Assembly: GCF_000219215.1 (NCBI RefSeq)
Contig: NC_015723.1
Span: 1,240,001-1,304,000, forward strand
Source of the DNA: Cupriavidus necator N-1
GTDB lineage: Bacteria > Pseudomonadota > Gammaproteobacteria > Burkholderiales > Burkholderiaceae
Direction of reading: 5' to 3'
DNA length: 64,000 nucleotides
Under the pieces are notes generated by a model that made no database searches, was not told where the DNA came from, and was given only the letters and a program-made list of their open reading frames with translations. This document shows positions 53,096-61,629 of the stretch, piece after piece. Every line of letters starts with the position of its first letter. Positions within the stretch are counted from its first letter, which is position 1. Both the position numbers and the translations under genes were made by a program.

Positions 53096-53446
53096 TCAGG
53101 GTTTGCGGCGGGCGTCTTCCAGCCCACGCCCCTTGGCTTTGAGCAGGGCGGCCGTGCGTGCATCGTACTCGAGCTTGGCCACCGAACCGCCGGGCAACAG
53201 CAGCTTGACCTCGTACTGCCAGATGCCGTCATCGCGGTCCAGCTCCACGCCGATCACGTCGCCCGCGTACTGGCGCGATACTGTTTCCAGGATGCGCGAC
53301 AGCGGCAGGATTTCGCCCGACTGCACGGCCGCGCGGGCGCGGTCGGCGTCCTTGTCGGCGTGCGCGGCCGGCATCGCCGCCAGCGCCAGCAGCGCCGCAG
53401 CGACCAGCATGCGCGGGCGCAGGAGGGCCGGGAAATTGAACTTCAT
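53096..53446 (-). CDS. Exported PepSY-domain protein
   Basis: 116 residues. The signal peptide RMLVAAALLALAAMPAAHADK ends near 31. The PepSY domain (about 35-105) reads ARAAVQSGEILPLSRILETVSRQYAGDVIGVELDRDDGIWQYEVKLLLPGGSVAKLEYDARTAALLKAKG. Small PepSY proteins next to PhoPQ-like systems may modulate the sensor or a protease in the periplasm; that role is inferred. It is first in the operon with the response regulator and kinase genes, and the promoter lies in the 117 bp shared with the divergent small membrane protein. Confidence 0.9.
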   Translation of the reverse strand: MKFNFPALLRPRMLVAAALLALAAMPAAHADKDADRARAAVQSGEILPLSRILETVSRQYAGDVIGVELDRDDGIWQYEVKLLLPGGSVAKLEYDARTAALLKAKGRGLEDARRKP

Positions 53447-53563
53447 GGGCCGGAGTTTGCATCAAATTGCCTGAATGCGGGCTGAACGTAACCCTCAGGC
53501 GGCGTTCAGTCGCCGGCACGGACAATGGCCGCCATCACAGCCATCCTGCCAGAGAGCCCGCCC

Positions 53564-53914
53564 ATGCCGCCCGTATCGACACCCAACCGCCACTTGTCTT
53601 CGCCGCGCGCAAGGTGCCTGCGCTGGCTCGCACTGGCGGCCGGCGTGCCGGTTTCACTGCTGTGCGTGGCGAGCCTGTTCGGCATGCAGGCCGGCCTGCT
53701 TGCGTCCTGGCAGGCATGGTGGCATGCCGATGCAAGCCTGGCGATGATTGCGCTCGGCACTCTCTTCGCGGGTTCGGTGCTGGCGCTTTGCACGGGTGAC
53801 CAGGCTGCAAACGGTAGCGCCGCGGCACGCGCATCGCTGCGCGCGCAGGCACCTGAAGCGGCTGACGCGAACGCCAAAACGGGGGTACGTAGGCCGTATT
53901 CGCGTTTCCACTGA
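53564..53914 (+). CDS. Small membrane protein of unknown function
   Basis: 116 residues from ATG 53564 with AGAGAG upstream (a longer start at 53525 is less likely). Two hydrophobic segments (about 22-45 WLALAAGVPVSLLCVASLFGM and 58-80 ASLAMIALGTLFAGSVLALC) are flanked by charged ends. The C-terminal half is hydrophilic and Ala-rich. No family recognised. It is divergent from the PepSY-two-component operon, so it could be a target of that system. Confidence 0.55.
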   Translation: MPPVSTPNRHLSSPRARCLRWLALAAGVPVSLLCVASLFGMQAGLLASWQAWWHADASLAMIALGTLFAGSVLALCTGDQAANGSAAARASLRAQAPEAADANAKTGVRRPYSRFH

Positions 53915-53978
53915 GGCAAAGCCGCGACAAAACCCGGGGTTTTCACGGGGTTTTACGTTTCGCATGCACGAAAACCCC

Positions 53979-54005
53979 TTGACTTACGGTACTTTCCGCT
54001 ATGAT
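53979..54005 (+). promoter_or_regulatory. Sigma-70-like promoter of the HU/H1-like gene
   Basis: TTGACT and TATGAT separated by 15 bp, about 90 bp upstream of the HU/H1-like start. Spacing is a little short. It is preceded by GGGGTTTT direct repeats at about 53936-53955. Confidence 0.6.
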
Positions 54006-54095
54006 TCAGTGGGCGTCGAGAAGACGATTGCGCAACGCTGAGAAGCAATGCGAAACACCTGCCGACACCCATTTGTTCAACTTACGAATATCGAT

Positions 54096-54554
54096 ATGGC
54101 GACCAAAGCGAAACCGACCGCGAAGACTGCAACCAAGCCCGCTGCCAAGAAGGCTGCGGCAACCAAGGCACCCGTGAAGGCTGCCGCCAAGAAGGCCACG
54201 CCGGCCAAGAAGGCTGCTCCGGCCGCTGCGCCCGTTGCGCGCCCGCTGAAGGACACCTTCAACAAGTCGAGCCTGGTCGCTCACCTGGTAGCTCAGACCC
54301 AACTGGAAGCCAAGGCCGTGAAGACGGTGCTGGCCCACCTGGAAACCACCATCATCGGCGCGCTGAACAAGAAGGGCGCTGGCGAGTTCACGCTGCCCGG
54401 CCTGCTGAAGGTCACGGCGCAGCAAGTGCCGGCCAAGAAGAAGCGCTTCGGCAAGGACCCGTTCACCGGTGAAGAGCGTTGGTTCCCGGCCAAGCCGGCC
54501 AGCGTCAAGGTCAAGGTCCGTCCGCTGAAGAAGCTGAAGGACGCCGCAGCCTGA
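54096..54554 (+). CDS. HU-type DNA-binding protein with histone H1-like N-terminal tail
   Basis: 152 residues. The first 48 are a disordered Lys/Ala/Pro tail (AKPTAKTATKPAAKKAAATK and similar, with repeated KKA/PAKKA). Then comes a HU-like dimer domain (about 50-150): LKDTFNKSSLVAHLVAQTQLEAKAVKTVLAHLETTIIGALNKKGAGEFTLPGLLKVTAQQVPAKKKRFGKDPFTGEERWFPAKPASVKVKVRPLKKLKD. The tip differs from classic HU (KKKRFGKDPFTGEERWFPAK). It likely compacts or regulates the nucleoid, with the tail giving charge-based binding. Such H1-like HU variants are seen in Bordetella and Ralstonia relatives. A strong terminator follows. Confidence 0.88.
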   Translation: MATKAKPTAKTATKPAAKKAAATKAPVKAAAKKATPAKKAAPAAAPVARPLKDTFNKSSLVAHLVAQTQLEAKAVKTVLAHLETTIIGALNKKGAGEFTLPGLLKVTAQQVPAKKKRFGKDPFTGEERWFPAKPASVKVKVRPLKKLKDAAA

Positions 54555-54575
54555 TCTGCGCCACATTGTCCTGAC

Positions 54576-54607
54576 AAAAAAGGAGCCGCTTGCCGGCTCC
54601 TTTTTTT
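54576..54607 (+). terminator. Intrinsic terminator after the HU/H1-like gene
   Basis: Arms GGAGCCG / CGGCTCC, flanked by A6 before and T7 after, 22 bp from the stop. Confidence 0.95.
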
Positions 54608-54683
54608 ATGCGTGAGCGCAATACGTGCCGCGCGTTCCTGCATTTTCAGCCGCCGGCGACAGACCGGCGCGGGAGGAGACACG

Positions 54684-55670
54684 ATGCCAAGTCTGCAATG
54701 CCAGCTGTGGCGGCTTGCCTTGCGCCTGGTCCGGCGCAAGCGGCGGTTTGCCAGCGCCCAGGCGCTCCATGATGAAATCCGGCGGCGCCGTATCGCCGGG
54801 CGCGCCTATCCGTCCCGCCGCCTGCTCGCGCGGCACGCGGTCAGCGAGGAGCGGATCGCCGGGATGGCGGTCTACACCGTGCAGCCCAGGAGCGGGCCTG
54901 CGCACGGTAAGGCCCGTCATATCCTTTACCTGCACGGCGGCGGCTATGTTTTCGACATCGTCAGCCAGCACTGGGATTTCGTCGGCAAGCTGGTGGACGC
55001 GCTTGGCTGCGCGGTGACGGTGCCGGTCTATCCGCTGGCGCCGGAACATACTCACCGCGACGTGTTCGCGGCCATGGTGCCGCTGTGGCAGGCGCTGCAG
55101 CAGCGCTATCCGGGCGCAGACCTGACCGTCATGGGCGATTCCGCTGGCGGTGGCATGGCGCTGGCGCTGGCACAGGTGCTGCGCGACAGCGGCCAACCGC
55201 TGCCGCGGCGCCTGGTATTGATGTCGCCGTTCCTGGATGCCACCGGCAACAATCCCGGCATCGATGCCCTGGAGCCGTTCGACCCGATGCTGTCACGCCC
55301 CGGGGGCATTGAATGCGGGCGCGTCTATGCCGGCGCGGATCCGGTGACCTTGCCGCAGGTCAGTCCCATGCACGGCGTGTTGCGCGGGTTGCCGCCCACC
55401 ACATTGTTCATCGGCACCCATGACATCCTGCTGCCCGACTGCAGGAAGTTCCGCCAGATGGCCGACGAGCAAGGCCTGCCGCTTCGGTATCACGAGGGCG
55501 AGGGGATGTTCCACGTCTGGATGCTGCTGCCGATGCCGGAAGCGGACGCGGCGTTTGCCGAGATTGTGCGGTCCGTGCTTGCCGACGACGCCCATGGCGC
55601 GGAGGGCAGGGACGGGCTGGCGCCGGTGCGCGCTGCCGTTGCCCCGCAGGAAGTGACCGACCCGGGTTGA
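54684..55670 (+). CDS. Alpha/beta hydrolase of the hormone-sensitive-lipase type
   Basis: 328 residues from ATG 54684 (GGAGGAG upstream). The HSL oxyanion motif YLHGGGYVFD is near 83-92, the nucleophile elbow GDSAGGGMAL near 153-162 (Ser near 155), the Asp region FIGTHDILLPDC near 243, and the His in GEGMFHVWML near 273. It is an esterase/lipase for short-chain or aryl esters, probably cytosolic since no signal is seen. Ralstonia and Cupriavidus have several such HSL-family hydrolases. It is single and ends 107 bp before the candidate small RNA. Confidence 0.9.
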   Translation: MPSLQCQLWRLALRLVRRKRRFASAQALHDEIRRRRIAGRAYPSRRLLARHAVSEERIAGMAVYTVQPRSGPAHGKARHILYLHGGGYVFDIVSQHWDFVGKLVDALGCAVTVPVYPLAPEHTHRDVFAAMVPLWQALQQRYPGADLTVMGDSAGGGMALALAQVLRDSGQPLPRRLVLMSPFLDATGNNPGIDALEPFDPMLSRPGGIECGRVYAGADPVTLPQVSPMHGVLRGLPPTTLFIGTHDILLPDCRKFRQMADEQGLPLRYHEGEGMFHVWMLLPMPEADAAFAEIVRSVLADDAHGAEGRDGLAPVRAAVAPQEVTDPG

Positions 55671-55776
55671 TGCGGCCGCCGGGTGATTCATGCCAGGCTG
55701 GCCGCAAGCGGATCCGACTGGAACAAGTTTAACCTGCGTCAAACTGGAAGCACGGGCGCCCCGCTAGAATCGGTCA

Positions 55777-55866
55777 GGTCATGGGTGCGGGGGCGCTCCC
55801 CATGACAGAGCTTCCGGAGCCTTCCTGAAGCTTCCGCCCGCGGCCGCAATGGCCGCGGGTTTTTTA
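55777..55866 (+). ncRNA. Candidate structured small RNA with intrinsic terminator
   Basis: A possible -10 (TAGAAT, 55765-55770) is followed by three hairpins: GTCATGGG/CCCATGAC (55778-55806), AGCTTC/GAAGCT (55809-55832), and a strong terminator CCCGCGGCC/GGCCGCGGG plus six T (55837-55865). This gives about a 90-nt RNA between the alpha/beta hydrolase and the convergent CHMI gene. The terminator alone could instead serve the hydrolase gene 170 bp upstream, but the two extra stems suggest a separate RNA. Confidence 0.5.
55837..55865 (+). terminator. Strong intrinsic terminator
   Basis: Nine-base perfect arms CCCGCGGCC / GGCCGCGGG, loop GCAAT, followed by TTTTTT. It lies 167 bp after the alpha/beta hydrolase stop. 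Confidence 0.9.
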
Positions 55867-55894
55867 TTTGGCGGCCACCCTCCGGTCCGCTACC

Positions 55895-56263
55895 TCAGGC
55901 CACCACCTGCTTGGCATAGGTTGCCCGCGCCATCTCGCAGACCTCTACCGACACCTGCACGTCCTGGCCGGTGCCGGAGCCAGCCCGCACCGCTTCGGCG
56001 ATCACGTCGCAGACGGCCTGCGCCAGTGCCTGGCGCACGGCGGTGTCGCGGCCGTCCAGGATCGACAGGCGCGCGTGGACAAAGGCCCGCTCGACCGCGT
56101 CCACGCCCTGGCGGTAAGTCGACAGCGTGATGCAGCGCGACTTGATATCCGCCTCCTGGAACTGTCCGGAAGCCAGCAGGGCGGCATTGGCTTCATCCAG
56201 CAACTCTTCCTGCGAGCAGTTCAGGCGGGTGTTTTCGGTGAGTTCGATGACGAGGTGAGGCAT
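55895..56263 (-). CDS. 5-carboxymethyl-2-hydroxymuconate isomerase-like tautomerase
   Basis: 122 residues starting MPHLVIELTENTR; Pro2, which becomes the N-terminal residue after Met removal, is the catalytic base in this tautomerase family. Other matches are the CSQEELLDEANAALLASGQF, IKSRCITLSTYRQGVD and FVHARLSILDGRDTAVRQALAQAVCDVI blocks of CHMI/HpcD-like trimeric enzymes. HpcD works in homoprotocatechuate degradation, but no other hpc genes are nearby, so the substrate is open. Start ATG 56263 fits the Pro-first requirement. A hairpin (56333-56356) separates it from the HAD-like gene upstream on the same strand. Confidence 0.85.
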   Translation of the reverse strand: MPHLVIELTENTRLNCSQEELLDEANAALLASGQFQEADIKSRCITLSTYRQGVDAVERAFVHARLSILDGRDTAVRQALAQAVCDVIAEAVRAGSGTGQDVQVSVEVCEMARATYAKQVVA

Positions 56264-56332
56264 GGCGGCGTCCTGACTGTGCGTTCCGGTGAAACCGAGC
56301 ATGATACGGGATCGCAGGGCGTACCAATGCAA

Positions 56333-56356
56333 ACGGGGCGCCTTTGGGCGCCCCGT
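56333..56356 (-). terminator. Hairpin after the HAD-like gene
   Basis: Arms ACGGGGCGCC / GGCGCCCCGT around TTTG, 24 bp past the minus-strand HAD-like stop; only three T follow in that direction, so moderate strength. Confidence 0.6.
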
Positions 56357-56379
56357 CGGGATGTGCTGCTGCTGCGGGA

Positions 56380-56976
56380 TCAGGCGTGGACAGGCGTGCG
56401 CTTGCGTGCCGGTGCCCGCGCGCCGTCGAAGCGGGCCGGATTTTCCCGGGCGAGCTGCTGCAGCTGGGCCAGCTTGGCCTTCAGGCCGGCATCCAGTTTC
56501 GGTGCGGGCATCACCGTGGACGGGCAGGCCACGCCCAGGATGCCTAGCGCCTGCTGGAAGTTCTCCAGAGTCAGCCCGGCAGCCGGGTCAACGGTGACGA
56601 GGTGCTCGCGCAAGGCTTCGGGCATCGACTCCGGGGCGGCGCAGGAGATGATCACGTAGTGGACCGGCATGGCGCCCTGGGCGAAATAGGCTTCGATTTC
56701 CGCGCCATGGCCGCCTGCGGCCGGCGGGGTCATGGCTTCGACCTGCAGGTCCAGCTGCTGCAGGATTGCCGCGGGCGTGCCGCGGCGCCAGGCGTCGGAC
56801 ACCACCACGCGGGCGCCGGCCACGCCGAACAACCTGCGTACGAACCCCAGCGCGACAGGATCAAAGAACCGGACGTCGCGCAGCGTGCCCGAATCCGGAA
56901 TGCCGCCGAGGCGGGTGCGGGAGCGGTCGGAATACAGGACGCCGGGTACGTCCAGCATGATGAGTCGTTCAGCCAT
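56380..56976 (-). CDS. HAD-like protein of unknown function
   Basis: 198 residues. The start MAERLIMLDVPGVLYSDRS resembles HAD motif I with only the first Asp kept (position 9; DVPG instead of DxD). GARVVVSDAWRRGTP near 54-67 looks like motif II (Ser). Similar domains occur in proteins annotated as HAD domain in RNA-repair or phosphatase contexts. The loss of the second motif I Asp makes ordinary phosphatase activity doubtful. The middle (ILQQLDLQVEAMTPPAAGGHGAEIEAYF) and C-terminal basic tail show no other domain. It is alone, with a short 3' hairpin. Confidence 0.62.
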   Translation of the reverse strand: MAERLIMLDVPGVLYSDRSRTRLGGIPDSGTLRDVRFFDPVALGFVRRLFGVAGARVVVSDAWRRGTPAAILQQLDLQVEAMTPPAAGGHGAEIEAYFAQGAMPVHYVIISCAAPESMPEALREHLVTVDPAAGLTLENFQQALGILGVACPSTVMPAPKLDAGLKAKLAQLQQLARENPARFDGARAPARKRTPVHA

Positions 56977-57167
56977 GGTTTCCTGTGCGGGTGCCAGTTC
57001 AGTTGGTGTGAACCAAGATTACTCGCCAGGGGCAGGCTGACACGTAACCGGCGCGGGTTCAGTTGAAACAGATCTGTAACTTTGTCGGGGAAGACGTAAA
57101 TGCCGGTTACGCCGCCATGACAAATGTTTCGCCCGGACACATCTGGCCGATACAAGGATGACACGCA

Positions 57168-58796
57168 CTAGAAGCGGAAGCGGGCCACATCGTCGGCCAG
57201 TGCCGCTGCCTGCTGGTCCAGCCGGGCTGCCTGGCTGGCCAGGTCATCGACCAGCGCCGCGTTCTGCTGGGCGGTCTGGCGCAGCTGCGATACGGATTGC
57301 CCGGCGGCCTGCACGCTGCCGGCCTGCTCGTCGGCAATCGTGCGCAACGCCTCGGCCAGCGCATGGCTGTGCCCGACGGTAGCCGCGATGCGGTCCATCG
57401 CCACCACCACGCTGGCGCTCAGGCGCGTGCCTTGCTCGATCTCATGTGTAGCCGTGCCGACGATGCCACCGATCTCGCGCGCCGCATCGGCGCTACGCTG
57501 GGCCAGCGCGCGCACTTCTTGCGCGACCACCGCAAAGCCGCGGCCGGCGGGGCCGGCGCGGGCCGCTTCCACGGCGGCATTCAGGGCCAGGATATTGGTC
57601 TGGAAGGCGATGCCCTGGATCACGCCGACGATCTCGGCGATATGGCGCGAGTGGCCGTGCAGCGTATCCATCGCGCCGCGCATCTGCTGCACCACGGCAG
57701 CGCCGGCATCGGTGGCGGCACGTGCCTGGCTGGCCATCTGGCTCGATTCGGTGGCCTGGGCGTGCGCGTCGGCCACGCGCGCGGCCAGTGCCTGCATGCT
57801 GCCGGTGGTGGCATCGAGCGCGCTGGCCTGCTGCTGGGTGCGCGCCGACAGGGCCTGGTTGTCTTCGGCGATCTGCTGGCCGGCCGCGGTGATCTCCTGT
57901 GCGCTGGCCTGGATACGCGCCAGTACGCCGGCAAGCTGGTCGCGCATGCCGGCCACGTGGTGCAGCATGCTGCTGTGGTCCGACGGGCGCAGGGCGATGG
58001 TGGCGGTCAGGTCGCCGGCGGCTATGCGGCGCGCGATCTCGGCGGCGTCACGCGGCTCGCCGCCAAGCTCGGCACGCAGGCTGCGCGCCGCGATCCACGC
58101 CAGCGCGGCGGCCGCCAGCAGGCTGGCGCCGAGCAGGGCGGCCATCCATGCCTGCGCGCGCAGCTGGCTGGCCGCCACGCTGGCCACCGTGGCCGCGGCC
58201 TTTTGTTCCTGCTGCTGGCGCACGGCTTCCACCTGCCGGCTGAGGGATTGCAGCTGTTCGGTGACGAAGTGGCCGTCGACTGAGACCGCGCTGTCGAATT
58301 GCAGCGAGTCCAGTGGCTGCTTGCGCAGCAGCGCCACGTAGGCCTGCACCAGCTCGCCGGCGCGCTGGCGTTCGCGCAGCAGCGGCGCGGCCTGTGCCGC
58401 GGCGGCCTGGCGTACGCCGGCCAGCGCAGCATCGAGCTGCGACAGGCCGCGCGCGATGTCGGCGGCGGCATCGTCGCGCTCGGTGCTGCTGGTGGCCATG
58501 GTCAGCGCCAGCTGGGCACGGCCAAGGGTAGCCAGCGCCGACTGCGCACGCTCGGCCGAGATGGCGCCGTGCATGTCGTGCTGGTACAGGGTGTCGGTGC
58601 GCGCCTTGATCGAGACCAGGTTGGCGATGCCGGTCAACCCGACGGCGGCGCCGAACAGGTACACCAGGGCAAAGGCGGCGCACAGGCGCGCCACCAGCGG
58701 CAGGCGGCCCAGTCGTGCGGAAAGCCGCGCGAACAGCCGCGCGGGGGCAGCTGCCCGGCTGCGGCCGGGCAGGTGTGTCTTGATGACTTGCAACAC
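57168..58796 (-). CDS. Methyl-accepting chemotaxis protein
   Basis: 542 residues from GTG 58796, which has GGAG 8 bases upstream; longer starts run into unlikely sequence. TM1 is near 30-50 ([21 protein letters not shown]), a periplasmic four-helix-bundle type sensor about 52-205, TM2 near 212-232, HAMP to about 290, and signalling domain 300-540. The signalling tip [52 protein letters not shown] is canonical. It senses a small molecule and signals to CheA. It is divergent from the EAL-GGDEF gene, so motility and cyclic di-GMP genes sit side by side. No C-terminal CheR pentapeptide is seen. Confidence 0.93.
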   Translation of the reverse strand: MLQVIKTHLPGRSRAAAPARLFARLSARLGRLPLVARLCAAFALVYLFGAAVGLTGIANLVSIKARTDTLYQHDMHGAISAERAQSALATLGRAQLALTMATSSTERDDAAADIARGLSQLDAALAGVRQAAAAQAAPLLRERQRAGELVQAYVALLRKQPLDSLQFDSAVSVDGHFVTEQLQSLSRQVEAVRQQQEQKAAATVASVAASQLRAQAWMAALLGASLLAAAALAWIAARSLRAELGGEPRDAAEIARRIAAGDLTATIALRPSDHSSMLHHVAGMRDQLAGVLARIQASAQEITAAGQQIAEDNQALSARTQQQASALDATTGSMQALAARVADAHAQATESSQMASQARAATDAGAAVVQQMRGAMDTLHGHSRHIAEIVGVIQGIAFQTNILALNAAVEAARAGPAGRGFAVVAQEVRALAQRSADAAREIGGIVGTATHEIEQGTRLSASVVVAMDRIAATVGHSHALAEALRTIADEQAGSVQAAGQSVSQLRQTAQQNAALVDDLASQAARLDQQAAALADDVARFRF

Positions 58797-59026
58797 GGAG
58801 AAGACTCCAAACGGGCACGCTGGCTCCAGAAGGATGCACGGCCCGGGCTTGACCCGAATTGCCGCGCGCGCTGTCCTCTGTCCGGGGCGGTCGCAGGCGG
58901 CGCACGGATGGTCGGTCATCAACGTGACGCCGGCGTGACATGGAATGAGGATCTTTGTCATCACGCTGTCATCTCCATGTCATGCAATGTCGCTCGCCCA
59001 TCTTGCTCCACCCCCGGATTTCCTCC

Positions 59027-60877
59027 ATGACAGGCCTGCCTGCCGCCACGCCTTCGCACGACCGCGCACCTGTCGCATCTTCTGGCACCCCCGTCGCGGC
59101 GGCACTGGCGCGTGCACGGCTGCCGCCGCTGCACGCGGTATTCCAGCCGATCGTGCAGGCCGACAATGCCGAAATTCTTGGCTACGAGGCGCTGATCCGG
59201 GGCCCGGCGGGCTCGCCCTGGGCGAAACCCGACGCGTTGTTCCGGCTGGCGCAGGGCGTTGCCGCGACCATGGCGCTGGAGATCCACGCGGCGCGCACCG
59301 CGCTGGCCGCCTGGCGCAGCCTGGACCTGCCCGGCAAGCTCTTCCTCAATTTCAGCCCCATGACATTGCGGCACCTGCTGGCCGAGCGCGGGCGGTTGAT
59401 GGCGGCGCTGCTGGAAGCGGGCATTGCGCCATCGCGCCTGGTGATCGAAGTCACCGAACAGACCCCGATCGGCGATGCGGCCAGCTTTGCCCAGGCGATG
59501 GCGGTGCTGCGCGAGCTCGGCATGCAATACGCGCTGGATGATTTCGGCACCGGGCATGCCAACCTCGACCTGCTGGCGCACTTGTCGCCGCACTTCGTCA
59601 AGATCGACAAATCGCTGGTGCGGGGCATTGCTTCCTGTTCGCGCCGGCTGGAAATCCTGCGCGCGCTGCTGCGCATGATGAGCGCCTTTGGCGGGCGCGT
59701 GATCGCCGAAGGCATCGAAGACGAAGACGAGCTCGCCGTGATCCGCGACCTGGGCGTGACCGGCGCCCAGGGCTACTACGTGGGCCGGCCCGTGGCGCGG
59801 CCGGCCGCGCAGGCGCCGCTGCACGTGCACCAGGCGCTGGCGTCGCGCCATATCGCCGTGTTTCCGCAAATGGTGCGCTCAGGCTGGTCGGGCATCACCG
59901 CCGGGCGCCTGCTGCGGCCAGCGCCGACCGTGTCCCCTGCCACCAGCAACGATGCGGTGCTGCGCGTCTTCCAGGACCAGCCCGACCTGCAGGCCGTGGC
60001 CGTCGTCAATGACGAAGGCCGGCCGCTGGCGATCATCAGCCGCCAGGCCTTTGTCGACCGCTACGCGGCGCCGTTCCATCGCGAGCTGTATGGCAAGAAG
60101 GCCTGCATCGCCATGGCCAACCGCGAGCCGGCCTGCTTTGACCATCGCGCCAGCCTGGAGGAAATGGCGCAGATCCTGTCCGGCGAGAACACGCGTTCGC
60201 TTGCCGATGGTTTCGTGATCACCGAACAGGGCTGCTATATCGGCCTGGGCACCGGCGCCGACCTGATCCGGGCCATCACCGAAGTGCGCATGGAGGCGGC
60301 GCGCTACGCCAATCCGCTGACCTTTCTGCCCGGCAATATTCCGCTGAACCAGCATATCGAGCGACTGATCGAAGCCGCCAGCGAGTTCCGCGCCTGCTAT
60401 GTCGACCTGAACCATTTCAAGCCTTTCAACGACAAGTATGGCTACTGGAAGGGCGATGAGATGCTCAAGGGCGCGGCCGCCATCCTGGCCGAGGCCTGTG
60501 ATCCCGCACGCGATTTTCTCGGCCATGTGGGCGGCGACGATTTCCTGGTGCTGTACCAGAGCAGCGACTGGGCCGCGCGCCTGCAAGCGGCAATCCGGCG
60601 CTTCAACGACGCGGCGCGCGCCATGTATTCGCCCGCCGATCGCAGCGCCGGTGGCATGCATGGCGAAGACCGGCACGGGCGGCCGGTCTTCTTTGCGCCA
60701 GTGTCGATGGCGGTTGGCGTGGTGTGTGTGAGCGGCGAGGGCGTTGCGGGCCTGCAGCGGCTGGGCAGCCAGCATATCGGTGCCGCGGCGGCGGCGGCCA
60801 AGCGCGAGGCCAAGCGCTCGGCAACCGGCATGGCCGTGCTGGACTTCCTGTCGCTGGCCGCGACGCTGTCGGTCTAG
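59027..60877 (+). CDS. EAL-CBS-GGDEF cyclic di-GMP protein
   Basis: 616 residues from ATG 59027. The EAL domain (about 35-265) has complete motifs: YEALIRGPAG, DDFGTGHANLDLL, FVKIDKSLVRGI and RVIAEGIEDEDELA, so phosphodiesterase activity is likely. A CBS-pair region (about 290-430: AVLRVFQDQPDLQAVAVVNDEGRPLAIISRQAFVDRYA) may sense a nucleotide. The C-terminal GGDEF-type domain (about 440-600) has ACYVDLNHFKPFNDKYGYWKGDEML and GHVGGDDFLVLYQ, a GGDDF variant close to consensus. This order is known from proteins with linked regulation. Its 3' end overlaps the minus-strand response regulator by 4 bp. Confidence 0.92.
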   Translation: MTGLPAATPSHDRAPVASSGTPVAAALARARLPPLHAVFQPIVQADNAEILGYEALIRGPAGSPWAKPDALFRLAQGVAATMALEIHAARTALAAWRSLDLPGKLFLNFSPMTLRHLLAERGRLMAALLEAGIAPSRLVIEVTEQTPIGDAASFAQAMAVLRELGMQYALDDFGTGHANLDLLAHLSPHFVKIDKSLVRGIASCSRRLEILRALLRMMSAFGGRVIAEGIEDEDELAVIRDLGVTGAQGYYVGRPVARPAAQAPLHVHQALASRHIAVFPQMVRSGWSGITAGRLLRPAPTVSPATSNDAVLRVFQDQPDLQAVAVVNDEGRPLAIISRQAFVDRYAAPFHRELYGKKACIAMANREPACFDHRASLEEMAQILSGENTRSLADGFVITEQGCYIGLGTGADLIRAITEVRMEAARYANPLTFLPGNIPLNQHIERLIEAASEFRACYVDLNHFKPFNDKYGYWKGDEMLKGAAAILAEACDPARDFLGHVGGDDFLVLYQSSDWAARLQAAIRRFNDAARAMYSPADRSAGGMHGEDRHGRPVFFAPVSMAVGVVCVSGEGVAGLQRLGSQHIGAAAAAAKREAKRSATGMAVLDFLSLAATLSV

Positions 60878-61629
60878 CGGTCCGGCTGCCTGCGTCTGGT
60901 GACCCGGCGGCCCGCTGCGGGCAGCCTGGGCGCGTCGCCCCCTTCCAGTACGTCGAGCCGGTAGCCGTGCGCGTAGACGACGGTGATGACGATGCCGTTG
61001 GCGATGCCGATGCGCAGGGTCTTGCGCAGGCGCGAGATCAGTCCGGCCAGTGCCCGTGACAGCGGCGCCAGTTCATGCCGCCACACCGCCTGCTGGATGC
61101 GGTCGCTGGACAGGACCCGGCCGACATTGGAGAACAACAGCATGGCCAGGTCGAATTCCTTCGGCGTCATTTCGATGCGCTCGTCGCGCAGCGTGGCAAA
61201 GCGGCCCACACTGTTGAGCTGATAGGGGCCGACGCGCACCACCAGGCCCTGGCGCAGGCGCTCTCCGGTCACCCGGCGGCGCGGCGCCGTGATGCGTGCC
61301 ATCAGCACGCGCGCATTGAGCGGACGGCATACGTAGTCATCAGCGCCGGCTTCGAGTGCATCGACGAGGCCATCTTCACTGCTGTCGGCCGCAAGCATGA
61401 TGATGGGCACATCGCGTGAGCGCGCACAGCGCACGGCACGGATAACGTCGACGGCTGGCAGGTCCGGCAACTCGTCATCGATCAGCAGCAGGTCGAACGG
61501 TACCTGGCTGACACCGTGGATCAGGTCGCGGCCCGATTCAAACACGTTGCAACGATAACCGGAACGTGCCAGCAGTTCCGGCACCGGCCGGAGTTGGGGC
61601 GACTTGCCCATGAGCCGCGCAATATTCAT
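60874..61629 (-). CDS. Atypical OmpR-type response regulator
   Basis: 251 residues from ATG 61629. The receiver domain (about 1-115) has a phospho-Asp region DLLLIDDELPDLPAVDV near 47-62, but the early acidic pair is missing (MNIARLMGKSPQL at the start) and the conserved Lys of KPF reads Arg (YVCRPLNARVL). The C-terminal winged helix (about 135-235) is normal: RFATLRDERIEMTPKEFDLAMLLFSNVGRVLSSDRIQQAVW and LISRLRKTLRIGIANGIVITVVYAHGYRLDVLEGG. No histidine kinase is adjacent, so it is an orphan and may work without classical phosphorylation. It is convergent with the EAL-GGDEF gene. Confidence 0.85.
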   Translation of the reverse strand: MNIARLMGKSPQLRPVPELLARSGYRCNVFESGRDLIHGVSQVPFDLLLIDDELPDLPAVDVIRAVRCARSRDVPIIMLAADSSEDGLVDALEAGADDYVCRPLNARVLMARITAPRRRVTGERLRQGLVVRVGPYQLNSVGRFATLRDERIEMTPKEFDLAMLLFSNVGRVLSSDRIQQAVWRHELAPLSRALAGLISRLRKTLRIGIANGIVITVVYAHGYRLDVLEGGDAPRLPAAGRRVTRRRQPDR

